Source: Trueperella sp.
GTDB taxonomy: Bacteria > Actinomycetota > Actinomycetes > Actinomycetales > Actinomycetaceae
NCBI GenBank assembly: GCA_012727825.1
Contig: JAAYGH010000034.1
Span: 1-15,231 of the forward strand
Direction: 5' to 3'
DNA: 15,231 bases
A program made the translations under genes and the position numbers. Positions 1 to 7,893 of the stretch are shown piece after piece (positions within the stretch are counted from its first letter, which is position 1; every line of letters starts with the position of its first letter). The notes below the pieces were generated by a model. The model was not told the DNA's origin and made no database searches. It worked only from the letters and a program-made list of their open reading frames with translations.

Positions 1-2
1 CG

Positions 3-659
3 GTATATACGGTCCGCGCTGGCGATACGCTCGATCGCATTGCACGCAATCACGGAACGACCATCGCCGCTATACAGTCAGCGAATGGAATCTCGAATCC
101 GAACCGCATCAGTGTGGGTCAGAAGCTGACGATCGGCGGGGCTAGCAGTTCTAACTCGAGCTCGTCCCAGTCTCAGCTCGTCACAAATAACTTCCCTGGC
201 TACACCTACGCAGACTCAACTGTCGCAGCAGCGAACGCGAACAAGCACGCACTTATCAACGCGGGAGTCCCCTCGCGGGCGCAGACCCAGCAGACGATCA
301 TTCAGGTGGCCAACCAGATGGGTGTAGATCCCAAGCTTGCTCTGGCACACGCGTACGTCGAGTCCGGTTTTGACGCTTCGGCGGTCTCCCCTGCGAACGC
401 GATCGGAACAATGCAGGTGATTCCCTCGTCAGGTGTGTGGGCCTCACAGCTCGTGGGCCGCCCGATTGACTTGCTCGATCCGTACGACAACATCGTGGCC
501 GGCGTGGCGATTATTCGATCACTGCAATCGTCCGCTTCGAGCTTTGATCAGGGAATCGCCGGTTATTACCAAGGCTTGGGAGGCGTGCGAAAGTACGGCA
601 TGCGCCCCGATACAGTCACTTACGTCGCCAAGGTGAAGTCGGCCATGGGCCGCTTCTAA
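3..659 (+). CDS. LysM / lytic transglycosylase protein (5' end missing)
   Basis: The reading frame is open from the first bases of the window, so the N-terminus lies upstream. Visible residues 2-43 form a LysM peptidoglycan-binding domain: [13 protein letters not shown] at its start and [11 protein letters not shown] at its end. A Ser/Asn-rich linker follows, then from about residue 95 a lysozyme-like transglycosylase (SLT) domain. The catalytic Glu is visible residue 120 in HAYVESGFD (codon 360-362), followed by the family pattern AIGTMQVIP and GYYQG. Such proteins bind peptidoglycan and cleave the glycan strand between MurNAc and GlcNAc outside the membrane. More LysM repeats and a signal peptide would be expected upstream but cannot be seen. 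A strong hairpin follows the TAA stop. The next gene encodes a PASTA kinase that also senses cell wall, so the two may form a wall-remodelling pair (inference). Confidence 0.9.
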   Translation, partial: VYTVRAGDTLDRIARNHGTTIAAIQSANGISNPNRISVGQKLTIGGASSSNSSSSQSQLVTNNFPGYTYADSTVAAANANKHALINAGVPSRAQTQQTIIQVANQMGVDPKLALAHAYVESGFDASAVSPANAIGTMQVIPSSGVWASQLVGRPIDLLDPYDNIVAGVAIIRSLQSSASSFDQGIAGYYQGLGGVRKYGMRPDTVTYVAKVKSAMGRF

Positions 660-669
660 ATCTTCGACA

Positions 670-710
670 CGCGAAGCCGGTCAGTCCACTGTGGGCTGAC
701 CGGCTTCGCG
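670..710 (+). terminator. Strong hairpin after the transglycosylase gene
   Basis: A perfect 15-bp inverted repeat pairs 670-684 with 696-710. The centre (685-695) can extend it by a wobble and three further pairs around a CTG loop. It starts 10 nt after the transglycosylase stop, which fits an intrinsic terminator, though no clean T-run follows (CTGTATTGTA). It ends only 16 nt before the kinase GTG, so it must also overlap the kinase promoter or leader. Confidence 0.75.
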
Positions 711-713
711 CTG

Positions 714-719
714 TATTGT
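714..719 (+). promoter_or_regulatory. Putative -10 element of the PASTA kinase gene
   Basis: The hexamer TATTGT ends 7 nt before the GTG start. No Shine-Dalgarno sequence is present, so a leaderless transcript starting near the GTG is plausible. The -35 region would fall inside the preceding hairpin, and no good -35 match is visible. Confidence 0.4.
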
Positions 720-726
720 AGAAGTC

Positions 727-2766
727 GTGAAAGCACCCGATCCGCTTCTTGGCACCGTCCTCGATAACCGGTACGCCATTTCCGCGCGCATTGCACGCGG
801 CGGCATGGCAACCGTATATCGGGCGACCGACGAGCGCCTGCAACGCGAAGTTGCACTGAAGGTCATTCACTCACACCTTGCCGAACAATCTGATTTCGTC
901 CAACGTTTTATTTCAGAAGCACGCTCGGCTGCGAGCCTGTCAAACCAAAACATCGTGGCTGTACATGATCAGGGCGTGGCACATGAACCTACGGGTGAGC
1001 GTCCCTACCTCGTCATGGAACTCATCGCCGGACCGGATTTGCGTTCAGAACTCAACACCCACGGTTCCTTCCCTCTCGGTATTAGCCTTGAGCTCATCCG
1101 CCAGCTCCTCACCGGTCTTGCCGCGGCACACGACGCTGGAATCATCCATCGCGATATCAAACCGGAAAACGTGCTCTTGGCCAAGCCGCTCGAGCCCACC
1201 TCGCTCGAACCGAAATTTGATGCCAAGCTCACAGATTTTGGCCTCGCGCGCGCCGCCTCTGCCGCAACCTCGACCCAAACAAACACGATGCTTGGCACAG
1301 TCGGATACGTGGCTCCCGAGTTCGTCTCCGATGGCACAACAGCCAAAACAGGCGATATCTATTCGGTCGGCATCATGCTCTACGAGCTCATTGCCGGGCA
1401 GCTACCGTTCCAGGCTGAATCCGCTCTGTCAGTGGCCTACAAGCACGTCAACGAGACGATGCCACGTCTGACAGATCTTGCCGAGTGGATCCCACCAGCA
1501 CTCGATTCACTTATTGGTTTGCTCACCGCAAAGAGCCCATCGAAGCGGCCACAACATGCCGGCGCCGCACTGGACGCCCTCGTTGACATTGTCGAATCAC
1601 TTCCGAGCGACATTCTTATTCGTCGCATCCCGGTGTTCCCCGTCGTCCAGGAAACCGCGCCGACAACGCAGGGGTACCGCGGCGTGGGCCCTGGCGAGAC
1701 AGTCGCTATTCCCGTCGCACAGTCGGAAGAGGTTGCACAGACGAACACGGTGGCGCACGCTGTGCCACGCCCCGCTCGAGGTGCTTCGGAGCGAGACCAT
1801 TCTCCAGAAGGGGGCTCGCCCCAGAGCCACCCTCCGGCAAGTCGCAAAGATACCGTCGTCGTCGACGAGCCAGCACGCCGGCGGCGGATGTGGCCCGTGA
1901 TGATCGTTTTAATTCTCGCACTCATCGGAGGCGGCGCCTACGGCACATGGTGGTATTTCACAGAAGGGCCTGGCTTACGCATTGAGGTTCCCGTTGTGAC
2001 CGGTCTATCTGCCGACGACGCCGAAACGTCACTGACGATTCTTGGCTTTGGGGTGGATCGTACGGAGGAATTTTCCGACGACGTCGGAGAAGGCCTCGTG
2101 GTCAGGACGGATCCCGAAGCTGGCACTGACCTGCATCCATCGGAAACTGTGGCACTTGTCGTCTCCCAGGGCGTTGAACACGTGGACGTAATCAACGTCG
2201 TTGGGCAGACCGCGGAAGAGGCCACCGCCGCGCTGACGGACGCCCGCCTGACGCCCATCGTCGAGGAGGCATACTCAGAAGAAGTACCAACTGGATCGGT
2301 GATATCGCAGACACCACAAGCAGATACATCGGTTCCGCACAGCTCGCAGGTCACGCTCACCGTTTCGCTTGGACCCCAACCCATTTCAGTTCCGGATCTC
2401 ACGGGAGAAGATGCTGACGCAGCACTGGAACGTCTCGAAGAATACGGGCTGACGGCCACGACGAACGAGGAGCACTCAGACACGACGCCAAGAGGCAACG
2501 TCATTGCGCAGTCGCCCGTTGCCGGCGAGACGCTGTACCGGGGTGACACCGTCGCGCTCACAGTATCGCTCGGCCCCGAGCTCGTCGAAGTGCCGGATGT
2601 TTTCGGTCTCCAAGAGGGTGAGGCAACCCAAACCCTCCAGGATGCGGGCTTCCTCGTCTCCTACGATCGCTTCCTCGGCGGGTACTTCGGTACGGTCCGC
2701 TCGCAGAGTCCTGCAGCCGGCGAGATGCTCCAGCCCGGATCAACGGTCACGATTACGATCGTCTAG
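727..2766 (+). CDS. pknL: Transmembrane Ser/Thr protein kinase with four PASTA repeats
   Basis: 679 aa from a GTG start, chosen because the kinase fold begins within the first 20 residues. The Hanks-type kinase domain spans about 16-285: glycine loop RIARGGMATVY (21-31), catalytic Lys45, alpha-C Glu64, HRDIKPEN loop with Asp143, DFG 170-172 and APE 196-198. A Thr/Ser-rich activation segment (about 181-191) is the likely autophosphorylation site. A Pro/Ser-rich juxtamembrane linker leads to basic ARRRR and one membrane helix (about 389-411). Outside follow four PASTA repeats (about 417-482, 483-550, 551-618, 619-679), which in this family bind muropeptides or lipid II. The symbol rests on synteny: pknL lies beside class II aroG in Mycobacterium and Corynebacterium. 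M. tuberculosis PknL lacks PASTA repeats, so this resembles the corynebacterial form. An Stk/PknB-type label would also be reasonable. It converges with aroG across 38 bp. Confidence 0.93.
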   Translation: MKAPDPLLGTVLDNRYAISARIARGGMATVYRATDERLQREVALKVIHSHLAEQSDFVQRFISEARSAASLSNQNIVAVHDQGVAHEPTGERPYLVMELIAGPDLRSELNTHGSFPLGISLELIRQLLTGLAAAHDAGIIHRDIKPENVLLAKPLEPTSLEPKFDAKLTDFGLARAASAATSTQTNTMLGTVGYVAPEFVSDGTTAKTGDIYSVGIMLYELIAGQLPFQAESALSVAYKHVNETMPRLTDLAEWIPPALDSLIGLLTAKSPSKRPQHAGAALDALVDIVESLPSDILIRRIPVFPVVQETAPTTQGYRGVGPGETVAIPVAQSEEVAQTNTVAHAVPRPARGASERDHSPEGGSPQSHPPASRKDTVVVDEPARRRRMWPVMIVLILALIGGGAYGTWWYFTEGPGLRIEVPVVTGLSADDAETSLTILGFGVDRTEEFSDDVGEGLVVRTDPEAGTDLHPSETVALVVSQGVEHVDVINVVGQTAEEATAALTDARLTPIVEEAYSEEVPTGSVISQTPQADTSVPHSSQVTLTVSLGPQPISVPDLTGEDADAALERLEEYGLTATTNEEHSDTTPRGNVIAQSPVAGETLYRGDTVALTVSLGPELVEVPDVFGLQEGEATQTLQDAGFLVSYDRFLGGYFGTVRSQSPAAGEMLQPGSTVTITIV

Positions 2767-2804
2767 CGCCGGCGATCTCTGTGCGTTCGCCCGGACACGA
2801 TGAC

Positions 2805-4157
2805 CTAAAAACTTTCCTGCAAAATTTCGGAGACGAGGAAAGCAAGCTCGAGGGATTGCTGGTGATTGAGGCGCGGATCAACGAGCGTTTCGTAGCGCTC
2901 TCCCAGAGCCTCTTCCAGAATCTCTTCGGAACCGCCAAGAACTTCGGTCACGTCGTCGCCGGTCAATTCAATATGAAGACCTCCCGGCGTCGTGCCTAAA
3001 TCGCGATGAACGTGGAAGAACCCGCGCACTTCATCCAACACGTCGTCGAGACGTCGGGTTTTGAACTTGCCAACCGAAATCGTATTGCCATGCATTGGGT
3101 CGGCTACCCAGGTGACGGGCCGCCCGTCCTGCTGCACCGTTTCGATGATCGCTGGCAACAGGTCTTCAACCTTATCGGCGCCAAGGCGCGTAATAAACGT
3201 GAGACGACCTTCTTGTCCCTCGGGATTAAGCTTGTCAATCAACGAGAGGAGCTCGTCCTTTGTAACGGACGGACCGAGCTTGACACCAATCGGATTTTTC
3301 ACATGCGAAAGCATTTCAACATGCGCGCCGTCGGCGTCGCGCGTTCGCTCCCCAATCCACAAGAAGTGGGCACCAGTGTTGTACGGCATACCGGTGCGAG
3401 AGTCAATGCGGGTCATCGCCTCTTCGTATTCGAGAAGCAGTGCCTCGTGAGACGAATAGAAATCCACCGTGCGTAGAGATTCAGAGTATGCGCCAGCAGC
3501 CTTCATAAACTGCATCGCGCGATCGATTTCCGACGCAAGCTGGTTGTAGCGGCGGTAAGCAGGGTTGGATGAAAATCCCTTGTTCCATTCGTGCACCTTC
3601 GCGATATCCGCAAAGCCGCCGCCCGTGAACGCACGAATAAGGTTGAGTGTGGCAGCCGAATGCTGGTACGTCTCGACAAGGCGGTGAGGATCGGGGACGC
3701 GTATCTGCTCAATGAACTCGTGTCCGTTCACGGCATCGCCCATGTAGGAGGGTAACTCGATGCCATCACGCGTTTCCATTGGATTCGAGCGTGGCTTGGC
3801 ATACTGACCGGCCATCCGGCCGAGCTTAACCACCGGGAGAGAGCCGGAGTACGTCAATACCACGGACATCTGCAAGATCGTGCGAATCTTCGCGCGAATT
3901 CGGTCGGCTGTGGCGTCTGCGAAGGATTCTGCGCAATCGCCGCCTTGAAGCACGAATGCTTCGCCGCGAGACGCCTTCGCAATTTCTTCGGTGAGCGAAT
4001 CTGCCTCACCCGCGAAAATAAGTGGTGGCAAAGTTCGCAGATAATCCACTGTGGTCTCAAGGAAATCGGCATCTGGATACTGCGGCTGATGCTTCGCCGG
4101 GAAATCTCTCCAACCAGAACTTTCGTTGAGGGTTGCCTGATCTGCGTTTTCTAACAT
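2805..4157 (-). CDS. aroG: Class II 3-deoxy-D-arabino-heptulosonate-7-phosphate (DAHP) synthase
   Basis: 450 aa from the ATG at 4157. Condenses phosphoenolpyruvate with erythrose 4-phosphate, the first step of the shikimate pathway, in the cytosol. The plant/actinobacterial class II signature is clear: WRDFPAKHQPQYPD (16-29), RGEAFVLQGGDCAESF (64-79), RMAGQYAKPRS (114-124), WIGERTR (267-273) and DPMHGNT (353-359). Expected metal ligands are present: Cys75, His356, Glu398 and Asp428, matching Cys87/His369/Glu411/Asp441 of the M. tuberculosis enzyme with an offset of 12-13. A longer frame to 4259 adds 34 Cys-rich residues unlike the family and is rejected. A -10 hexamer 6 nt before this ATG suggests leaderless transcription. 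In mycobacteria the enzyme is feedback-inhibited by aromatic amino acids and partners with chorismate mutase; no mutase gene is seen here. Confidence 0.96.
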   Translation of the reverse strand: MLENADQATLNESSGWRDFPAKHQPQYPDADFLETTVDYLRTLPPLIFAGEADSLTEEIAKASRGEAFVLQGGDCAESFADATADRIRAKIRTILQMSVVLTYSGSLPVVKLGRMAGQYAKPRSNPMETRDGIELPSYMGDAVNGHEFIEQIRVPDPHRLVETYQHSAATLNLIRAFTGGGFADIAKVHEWNKGFSSNPAYRRYNQLASEIDRAMQFMKAAGAYSESLRTVDFYSSHEALLLEYEEAMTRIDSRTGMPYNTGAHFLWIGERTRDADGAHVEMLSHVKNPIGVKLGPSVTKDELLSLIDKLNPEGQEGRLTFITRLGADKVEDLLPAIIETVQQDGRPVTWVADPMHGNTISVGKFKTRRLDDVLDEVRGFFHVHRDLGTTPGGLHIELTGDDVTEVLGGSEEILEEALGERYETLVDPRLNHQQSLELAFLVSEILQESF

Positions 4158-4163
4158 AATTCG

Positions 4164-4169
4164 ATTGTA
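4164..4169 (-). promoter_or_regulatory. -10 element of aroG (leaderless start)
   Basis: Read on the minus strand this is TACAAT, one base off the consensus TATAAT, with exactly 6 nt between it and the ATG. No ribosome binding site lies between, so transcription probably begins at the ATG itself. The -35 region is weak. Confidence 0.6.
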
Positions 4170-4241
4170 GACACTTTCTAGAAGGAAGCCATATCGGCAT
4201 CCGCTCACTGAACACCAACAGTTCCTCAAACCTCGCACACA

Positions 4242-4273
4242 GAAAAGGGAGCAACTCACGCTGCTCCCTTTTC
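4242..4273 (-). terminator. Intrinsic terminator downstream of phosphofructokinase gene
   Basis: A perfect 12-bp stem pairs 4242-4253 with 4262-4273 around an 8-nt loop. GC pairs sit near the loop and an A4/T4 run at the base, so either strand gives U-rich RNA at the 3' side. It begins 40 nt past the phosphofructokinase stop and separates that gene from the aroG promoter. Confidence 0.85.
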
Positions 4274-4313
4274 CTCATCTCAATGCCGCCCCTACGGGCA
4301 CGTGCGAAACGAT

Positions 4314-5531
4314 TTACTCAGCGTGTGGCCCCCACGGCTGGCCGATGTCGTCCATCATGGTCTTGAACCAATCCTGTTCGACGTCGAATGCCTTATGGCC
4401 GGCGATGCGCTCGAATTCGATGGTGCGCAGTTCATCGCCGCGCTCCTCGTCGTGTCCGATGACGCCGGAAACCCCATCCTTAGCCGATTGCACTGCAAGA
4501 TCGGTCATTTCGCCGATGAGTGCGAGATCGGTGTCGTTGGACTTGGCCGAGCGTGAGAAGTAGCCCGACTTTTGAACCATGACCTTCTCGGCACCGATAA
4601 GCGATGCGAACTTGTCAGCGAACCATGCACCGGGGTTAATCGTGTCCAACTTGACGTGCCCGAACGCGTCGCGGTCAACCTCCCCGCCCGCTTCGATAAT
4701 TTCATCGATAATCTCGGCCACGCCAGCACCCTCGGAAAGGAAGATATTAACGTTACCCTGTTCGTCCATAACACGACGAAGGCGCTTGGCCTCACCATCC
4801 AGATCGAGGGAGATTTCGGGCAGGTAGAGCGCGTGGACATCCCAACGTCCCTTCGTCAGACCCGCGGACGGGACCCAGTCCTGCTCGGCGAGCCAGTCGC
4901 GATAGTACTGAGTTGCTTGCGCGGCAAGATAGCCACAGTTGCGGCCCATAATCTCGTGGATGATGAGCATTCGTGGGTTGGAGCGGTGCTCACCCACAAT
5001 ATTCTGGGCGAAGACCGATGCCTGCTCGGCTGCCGTGTATGCGCCAAGTGACTGACGAATTGGAACGATATCATTATCGATCGTCTTCGGAAGCCCAACA
5101 ACGGTGAGTTCGTATTCGTTATCGTGCAGATATTTTGCTAGATCCGCGGCGGTTGTGTTGGTGTCGTCGCCACCAATCGTGTGAAGGACGTCAACGCCGT
5201 CAGCCTTGAGCTGGTCAGCAGCAACCTCGAGTGCGTTTTGACCGGGCTTGATAAGATTCCGGGCCACGAGATCCTTAGTGTTCGTGAGTTTCACTCGCGA
5301 GTTGCCGATCGGTGATCCGCCAAACCGGCTGAGAACATGCGCATTTTCACGCGCCTCGTCGTCAAATACGATGTAGTTGCCGGTCAACAGACCATGGTAC
5401 CCGTGCTGGTAACCGATAATCTCGGCGTCGGGAACCTCCTTGGTGTACTGTTCGATGAGGTTGCCAACTGCGGTAGACAAGCAGGGGGCAAATCCTCCAG
5501 CAGTGAGTAGTGCAACACGGCGAATAGTCAT
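4314..5531 (-). CDS. Pyrophosphate-dependent 6-phosphofructokinase
   Basis: 405 aa. Interconverts fructose 6-phosphate and fructose 1,6-bisphosphate. Donor specificity can be read from two sites. The GGDDTN motif (120-125) has Asp where ATP enzymes have Gly (GGDGS). The PKTIDND motif (148-154) has Lys149 where ATP enzymes have Gly. Both mark PPi use, which makes the step reversible. Further landmarks are LTAGGFAPCLST (9-20) and HEIMGRNCGYLA (192-203), whose MGR binds the sugar phosphate. Length fits the roughly 400-aa actinobacterial PPi form rather than the roughly 320-aa ATP form. AAGGAAGG lies 5 nt before the ATG. A terminator follows, so it is probably transcribed alone. The symbol is left blank because pfkA and pfp are both in use; it would usually be annotated pfkA-like. 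Confidence 0.94.
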   Translation of the reverse strand: MTIRRVALLTAGGFAPCLSTAVGNLIEQYTKEVPDAEIIGYQHGYHGLLTGNYIVFDDEARENAHVLSRFGGSPIGNSRVKLTNTKDLVARNLIKPGQNALEVAADQLKADGVDVLHTIGGDDTNTTAADLAKYLHDNEYELTVVGLPKTIDNDIVPIRQSLGAYTAAEQASVFAQNIVGEHRSNPRMLIIHEIMGRNCGYLAAQATQYYRDWLAEQDWVPSAGLTKGRWDVHALYLPEISLDLDGEAKRLRRVMDEQGNVNIFLSEGAGVAEIIDEIIEAGGEVDRDAFGHVKLDTINPGAWFADKFASLIGAEKVMVQKSGYFSRSAKSNDTDLALIGEMTDLAVQSAKDGVSGVIGHDEERGDELRTIEFERIAGHKAFDVEQDWFKTMMDDIGQPWGPHAE

Positions 5532-5536
5532 TAGTA

Positions 5537-5544
5537 CCTTCCTT
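5537..5544 (-). promoter_or_regulatory. Ribosome binding site of phosphofructokinase gene
   Basis: AAGGAAGG on the minus strand, 5 nt before the ATG, fixes the start. This gene therefore has a leader, unlike its leaderless neighbours. Further upstream, TAAGAT (minus strand, 5589-5594) is a possible -10 element, but no -35 match accompanies it. Confidence 0.75.
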
Positions 5545-5624
5545 AGGTCGCAGGCGCATCTTCGCGCTTTTGCTTGAGTACGGTTTACATCTTACCGTTT
5601 CTTGACGAGCGCCACGTGCGCAAA

Positions 5625-5652
5625 TTGATCGATCGCCGATGGACTGTAGGCT
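5625..5652 (+). promoter_or_regulatory. Promoter of the small two-TM protein gene (leaderless)
   Basis: TTGATC (5625-5630) is separated by 16 bp from TAGGCT (5647-5652), and the ATG at 5659 lies 6 nt after the -10. No Shine-Dalgarno sequence is present. The in-frame GTG at 5653 would fall immediately after the -10 and upstream of the predicted transcript start. Confidence 0.6.
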
Positions 5653-5658
5653 GTGAAT

Positions 5659-6030
5659 ATGCGAGAAGAGGAATCTGAGGCGGATTGGGACGCCGAGTGG
5701 ATCGAGACGGAAAAGAAGATGGCCGCTCAGGCGTCTTACGGTTTTCGAACATGGACGCCAGCTCCAGAAGAAGATGACCCATTCGATCCTGCCGACCTGC
5801 CCGATTTCGAGCCGGTTTCCCCGGCTTCTCAGCCCGATATGGCACGCCTTTTCTTTCTGGTGGCAGTCGCTGTACTACTACTTTTTGTTCTTGGTTTTCT
5901 TGACGTGCTCATGTTCGACAGCCAGTGGTGGATCGTTCTTGGACTGCTCGGGTTTGGCTCAGTTGCCGCAGGTGTGTTTGTGAGCGCGCCCTGGGCGCAT
6001 CGACCCGACGACGACGGGACGCGCGTGTAA
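5659..6030 (+). CDS. Small two-TM membrane protein with acidic, Trp-containing N-terminus
   Basis: 123 aa; family not recognised. Residues 1-60 are strongly acidic and hydrophilic (MREEESEADWDAEW at the start, EEDDPFDPADLPDFEP at about 38-53). Two hydrophobic helices follow (about 63-82 and 90-109), then a short charged tail with a DDD run. This predicts a cytosolic N-terminal region and a membrane hairpin. An in-frame GTG at 5653 would add two residues, but promoter geometry favours 5659. The reading frame shows normal coding character and no competing frame. It ends 28 nt before the next start, on the same strand, yet that gene has its own -10-like hexamer. The function cannot be inferred from sequence. 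Confidence 0.75.
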   Translation: MREEESEADWDAEWIETEKKMAAQASYGFRTWTPAPEEDDPFDPADLPDFEPVSPASQPDMARLFFLVAVAVLLLFVLGFLDVLMFDSQWWIVLGLLGFGSVAAGVFVSAPWAHRPDDDGTRV

Positions 6031-6046
6031 TGTCGGAGGCGCGCCG

Positions 6047-6052
6047 TAACCT
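6047..6052 (+). promoter_or_regulatory. -10-like element of the exonuclease/GIY-YIG gene
   Basis: TAACCT lies exactly 6 nt before the ATG at 6059, the same geometry as three other genes in the window. A GGAGG at 6035-6039 is 19 nt from that ATG and 13 nt from the in-frame GTG at 6053, so it is a poor ribosome binding site for either. Confidence 0.45.
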
Positions 6053-6058
6053 GTGGGC

Positions 6059-7840
6059 ATGAAACCTAACGAAAAATCGAAGGTCGGAGCGAGTCTCGAT
6101 CTCACACCGGCGCGTTATCATCGCGAAGGCGCTGGTTTCGCTGTGCACGAGCAGTTGACCCTTGATTCACTCGGTCCCTCGTTGTTTGACGTGACGTTCT
6201 TGGTGGTCGATCTTGAGACCACGGGCGGGAAACCCGGACTCAACTCCATTACGGAATTTGGTGCAGTCAAGGTCCGTGGCGGCGAGGTCATCGATGAGTT
6301 CACCACGTTGGTCAACCCCGGCGTCGTGATTCCTGCGCACATCACCGTTTTGACCGGCATCACGAATGGGATGGTGGCGCTCGCTCCCGATATCTCGCAG
6401 GTCCTTCCCCAGTTCATCAATTTTATCGGCGAGGATCCCGATCTCGTCCTTGTTGCACATAATGCAAGTTTTGACATCGGCCACCTGCGCGGAGCATGCG
6501 TTGGTCTGAACATCGAGCTTCCACGGCGCAGAGTCGTGGACACCCTGCGGCTTGCCCGCAAAACGTTCACACGGGATGAGACTCCCAATTACAAACTGGC
6601 GACTCTCGCACGGGTGTGCGGGGCGCAGGTTCAGCCAACACACCGCGCTCTCGATGACGCACGTGCAACTGTTGATGTCTTGCACGCCATCCTCGGCCGA
6701 TTGGGTGGCATCGGGGTGACCCACCTTGAGGACTTGATGACCGCAACGGATACGGTACCGCAGCATCGTCGTGCAAAGGCCACGCTAGCTGATGGACTCC
6801 CTCGCGGCGCTGGTGTCTACAAGTTCGTGGGCCCGGGAGACGAAATCCTGTACGTGGGTACGTCAATAAACATATACAAGCGAGTTCGCCAGTATTTCAC
6901 AGCCTCCGAAAAGCGAAAACGAATTGCAGAAATGGTGGATTTGGCCGTCCGAGTGGAAGGGATTTCCACCGCCACTGTGCTCGAGGCGAATGTACTCGAA
7001 GTCCGACTCATCGATGAGTTAGATCCCCCATACAACAGACGCTCTCGGCACACTCAGTCCAGGCCGTGGATCGCGCTGACGGACGAGCCGCACCCGCGCC
7101 TCAAGGTCACTCGTAAAATCAAAAGATCACAGATGGAAAGCTCGCTCGGCCCCTTTACATCGCATCGCCAAGCCCGCAACGCCATTGAACTGCTCGAATC
7201 CACCACCGGCCTGCGCTCATGTACTCAGCGCTTGCCTGCCCAACCCGATGGGCGCGGGGCATGCCACCTGTTCGATCTGGGCAAGTGTTCAGCACCGTGT
7301 CTGACTGGCGATCTGCAAAGTGAACAACTTTCTGCGACCGAGGAGGCACTCGAGGGTCATGTCCGCACCGTCGCAGATGCAAGTCTCACCAAGCTGCGCG
7401 CTCTGGCAGCTGCCCAACGGTTCGAGCAAGCAACTGGCATCAGGGATCGCTTGTACTCCCTCGTGGGCGGAGCCAAGAACTTCGAAGAGTTCCGCACCCT
7501 CGTGGGAAATCAACGGATTGTGGCGGCGTATATGAATGGGGTGCGGTGGGAAGTTGCACTGTTTGATTACGGTGTGCTGCGAGCTAGCGCTCTCACGCGC
7601 GAGGGCGAAAGTCCGGTCGACGTCGCTGAATTCCTCGATGCCACGCACGGCATTCTTGACGAACCCCAGTTCGCCAGTCAACACGTCAGCCATGACGAGG
7701 TCCGGCTCCTGTCGCAGTGGCTCCTTCGAGATGGGGTTCGGGTACTCAAAGCCAGCACCCCAGAGTTATTGGCCCGTTCCCGTCATGGTGGTTACTCAAT
7801 TGCACTTCCAGCGCTACCGAAGCCGTCCCGCACCGAATAA
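6059..7840 (+). CDS. DEDDh exonuclease fused to UvrC-like GIY-YIG endonuclease
   Basis: 593 aa. Residues 45-215 are a DnaQ-type 3'-5' exonuclease with DLE (Asp51, Glu53), ASFD (Asp139) and the His195...Asp200 pair (DEDDh set complete). Residues 245-330 are a GIY-YIG nuclease with GAGVYKF, YVGTS, Arg275, Glu309 and PPYN. A four-Cys motif follows (Cys388, 402, 410, 414) with the C-x7-C-x3-C spacing of UvrC. Next is a UVR-like helix pair (about 443-468, FEQATGIRDRLYSL) that in UvrC contacts UvrB. The UvrC RNase H-like nuclease and HhH domains are missing, so at most the 3'-side incision activity remains, as in Cho. It resembles M. tuberculosis Rv2191, which also lies next to trpD. A DNA-repair or DNA-processing role is likely. 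The ATG at 6059 is preferred over the GTG at 6053 because of the -10 spacing. Confidence 0.92.
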   Translation: MKPNEKSKVGASLDLTPARYHREGAGFAVHEQLTLDSLGPSLFDVTFLVVDLETTGGKPGLNSITEFGAVKVRGGEVIDEFTTLVNPGVVIPAHITVLTGITNGMVALAPDISQVLPQFINFIGEDPDLVLVAHNASFDIGHLRGACVGLNIELPRRRVVDTLRLARKTFTRDETPNYKLATLARVCGAQVQPTHRALDDARATVDVLHAILGRLGGIGVTHLEDLMTATDTVPQHRRAKATLADGLPRGAGVYKFVGPGDEILYVGTSINIYKRVRQYFTASEKRKRIAEMVDLAVRVEGISTATVLEANVLEVRLIDELDPPYNRRSRHTQSRPWIALTDEPHPRLKVTRKIKRSQMESSLGPFTSHRQARNAIELLESTTGLRSCTQRLPAQPDGRGACHLFDLGKCSAPCLTGDLQSEQLSATEEALEGHVRTVADASLTKLRALAAAQRFEQATGIRDRLYSLVGGAKNFEEFRTLVGNQRIVAAYMNGVRWEVALFDYGVLRASALTREGESPVDVAEFLDATHGILDEPQFASQHVSHDEVRLLSQWLLRDGVRVLKASTPELLARSRHGGYSIALPALPKPSRTE

Positions 7841-7866
7841 TGCGCGCCGAGCGCGCTAAGATTGTC

Positions 7867-7888
7867 TATAACTGACATCGAATAGGAG
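7867..7888 (+). promoter_or_regulatory. -10 element and ribosome binding site of the RAM-domain gene
   Basis: TATAAC (7867-7872) is a good -10 match. AGGAG (7884-7888) lies 5 nt before the ATG at 7894. No clear -35 is seen. The short gap after the previous stop (53 bp) also allows readthrough from upstream. Confidence 0.5.
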
Positions 7889-7893
7889 CCCCC

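Noticed and set aside
1938..2561. A 207-aa open frame antisense to the kinase PASTA region
   Set aside because: It is a Ser/Val/Thr-rich shadow of a well-supported gene on the other strand, with no domain, no good start signal and composition explained by codon bias of the PASTA repeats.
4158..4259. N-terminal extension of DAHP synthase to an ATG at 4259
   Set aside because: The added 34 residues are Cys-rich and unlike the family, and the region holds the hairpin arm and the TACAAT -10 element directly before the internal ATG.
5580..5598. Inverted repeat ACGGT...ACCGT upstream of the phosphofructokinase gene
   Set aside because: Five-bp arms around a 9-nt loop, with no second copy; insufficient to claim an operator, although it overlaps a possible minus-strand TAAGAT.
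7842..7856. Short GC-rich inverted repeat after the exonuclease/GIY-YIG gene
   Set aside because: Only 5 bp of stem and no T-run; likely chance in GC-rich sequence.
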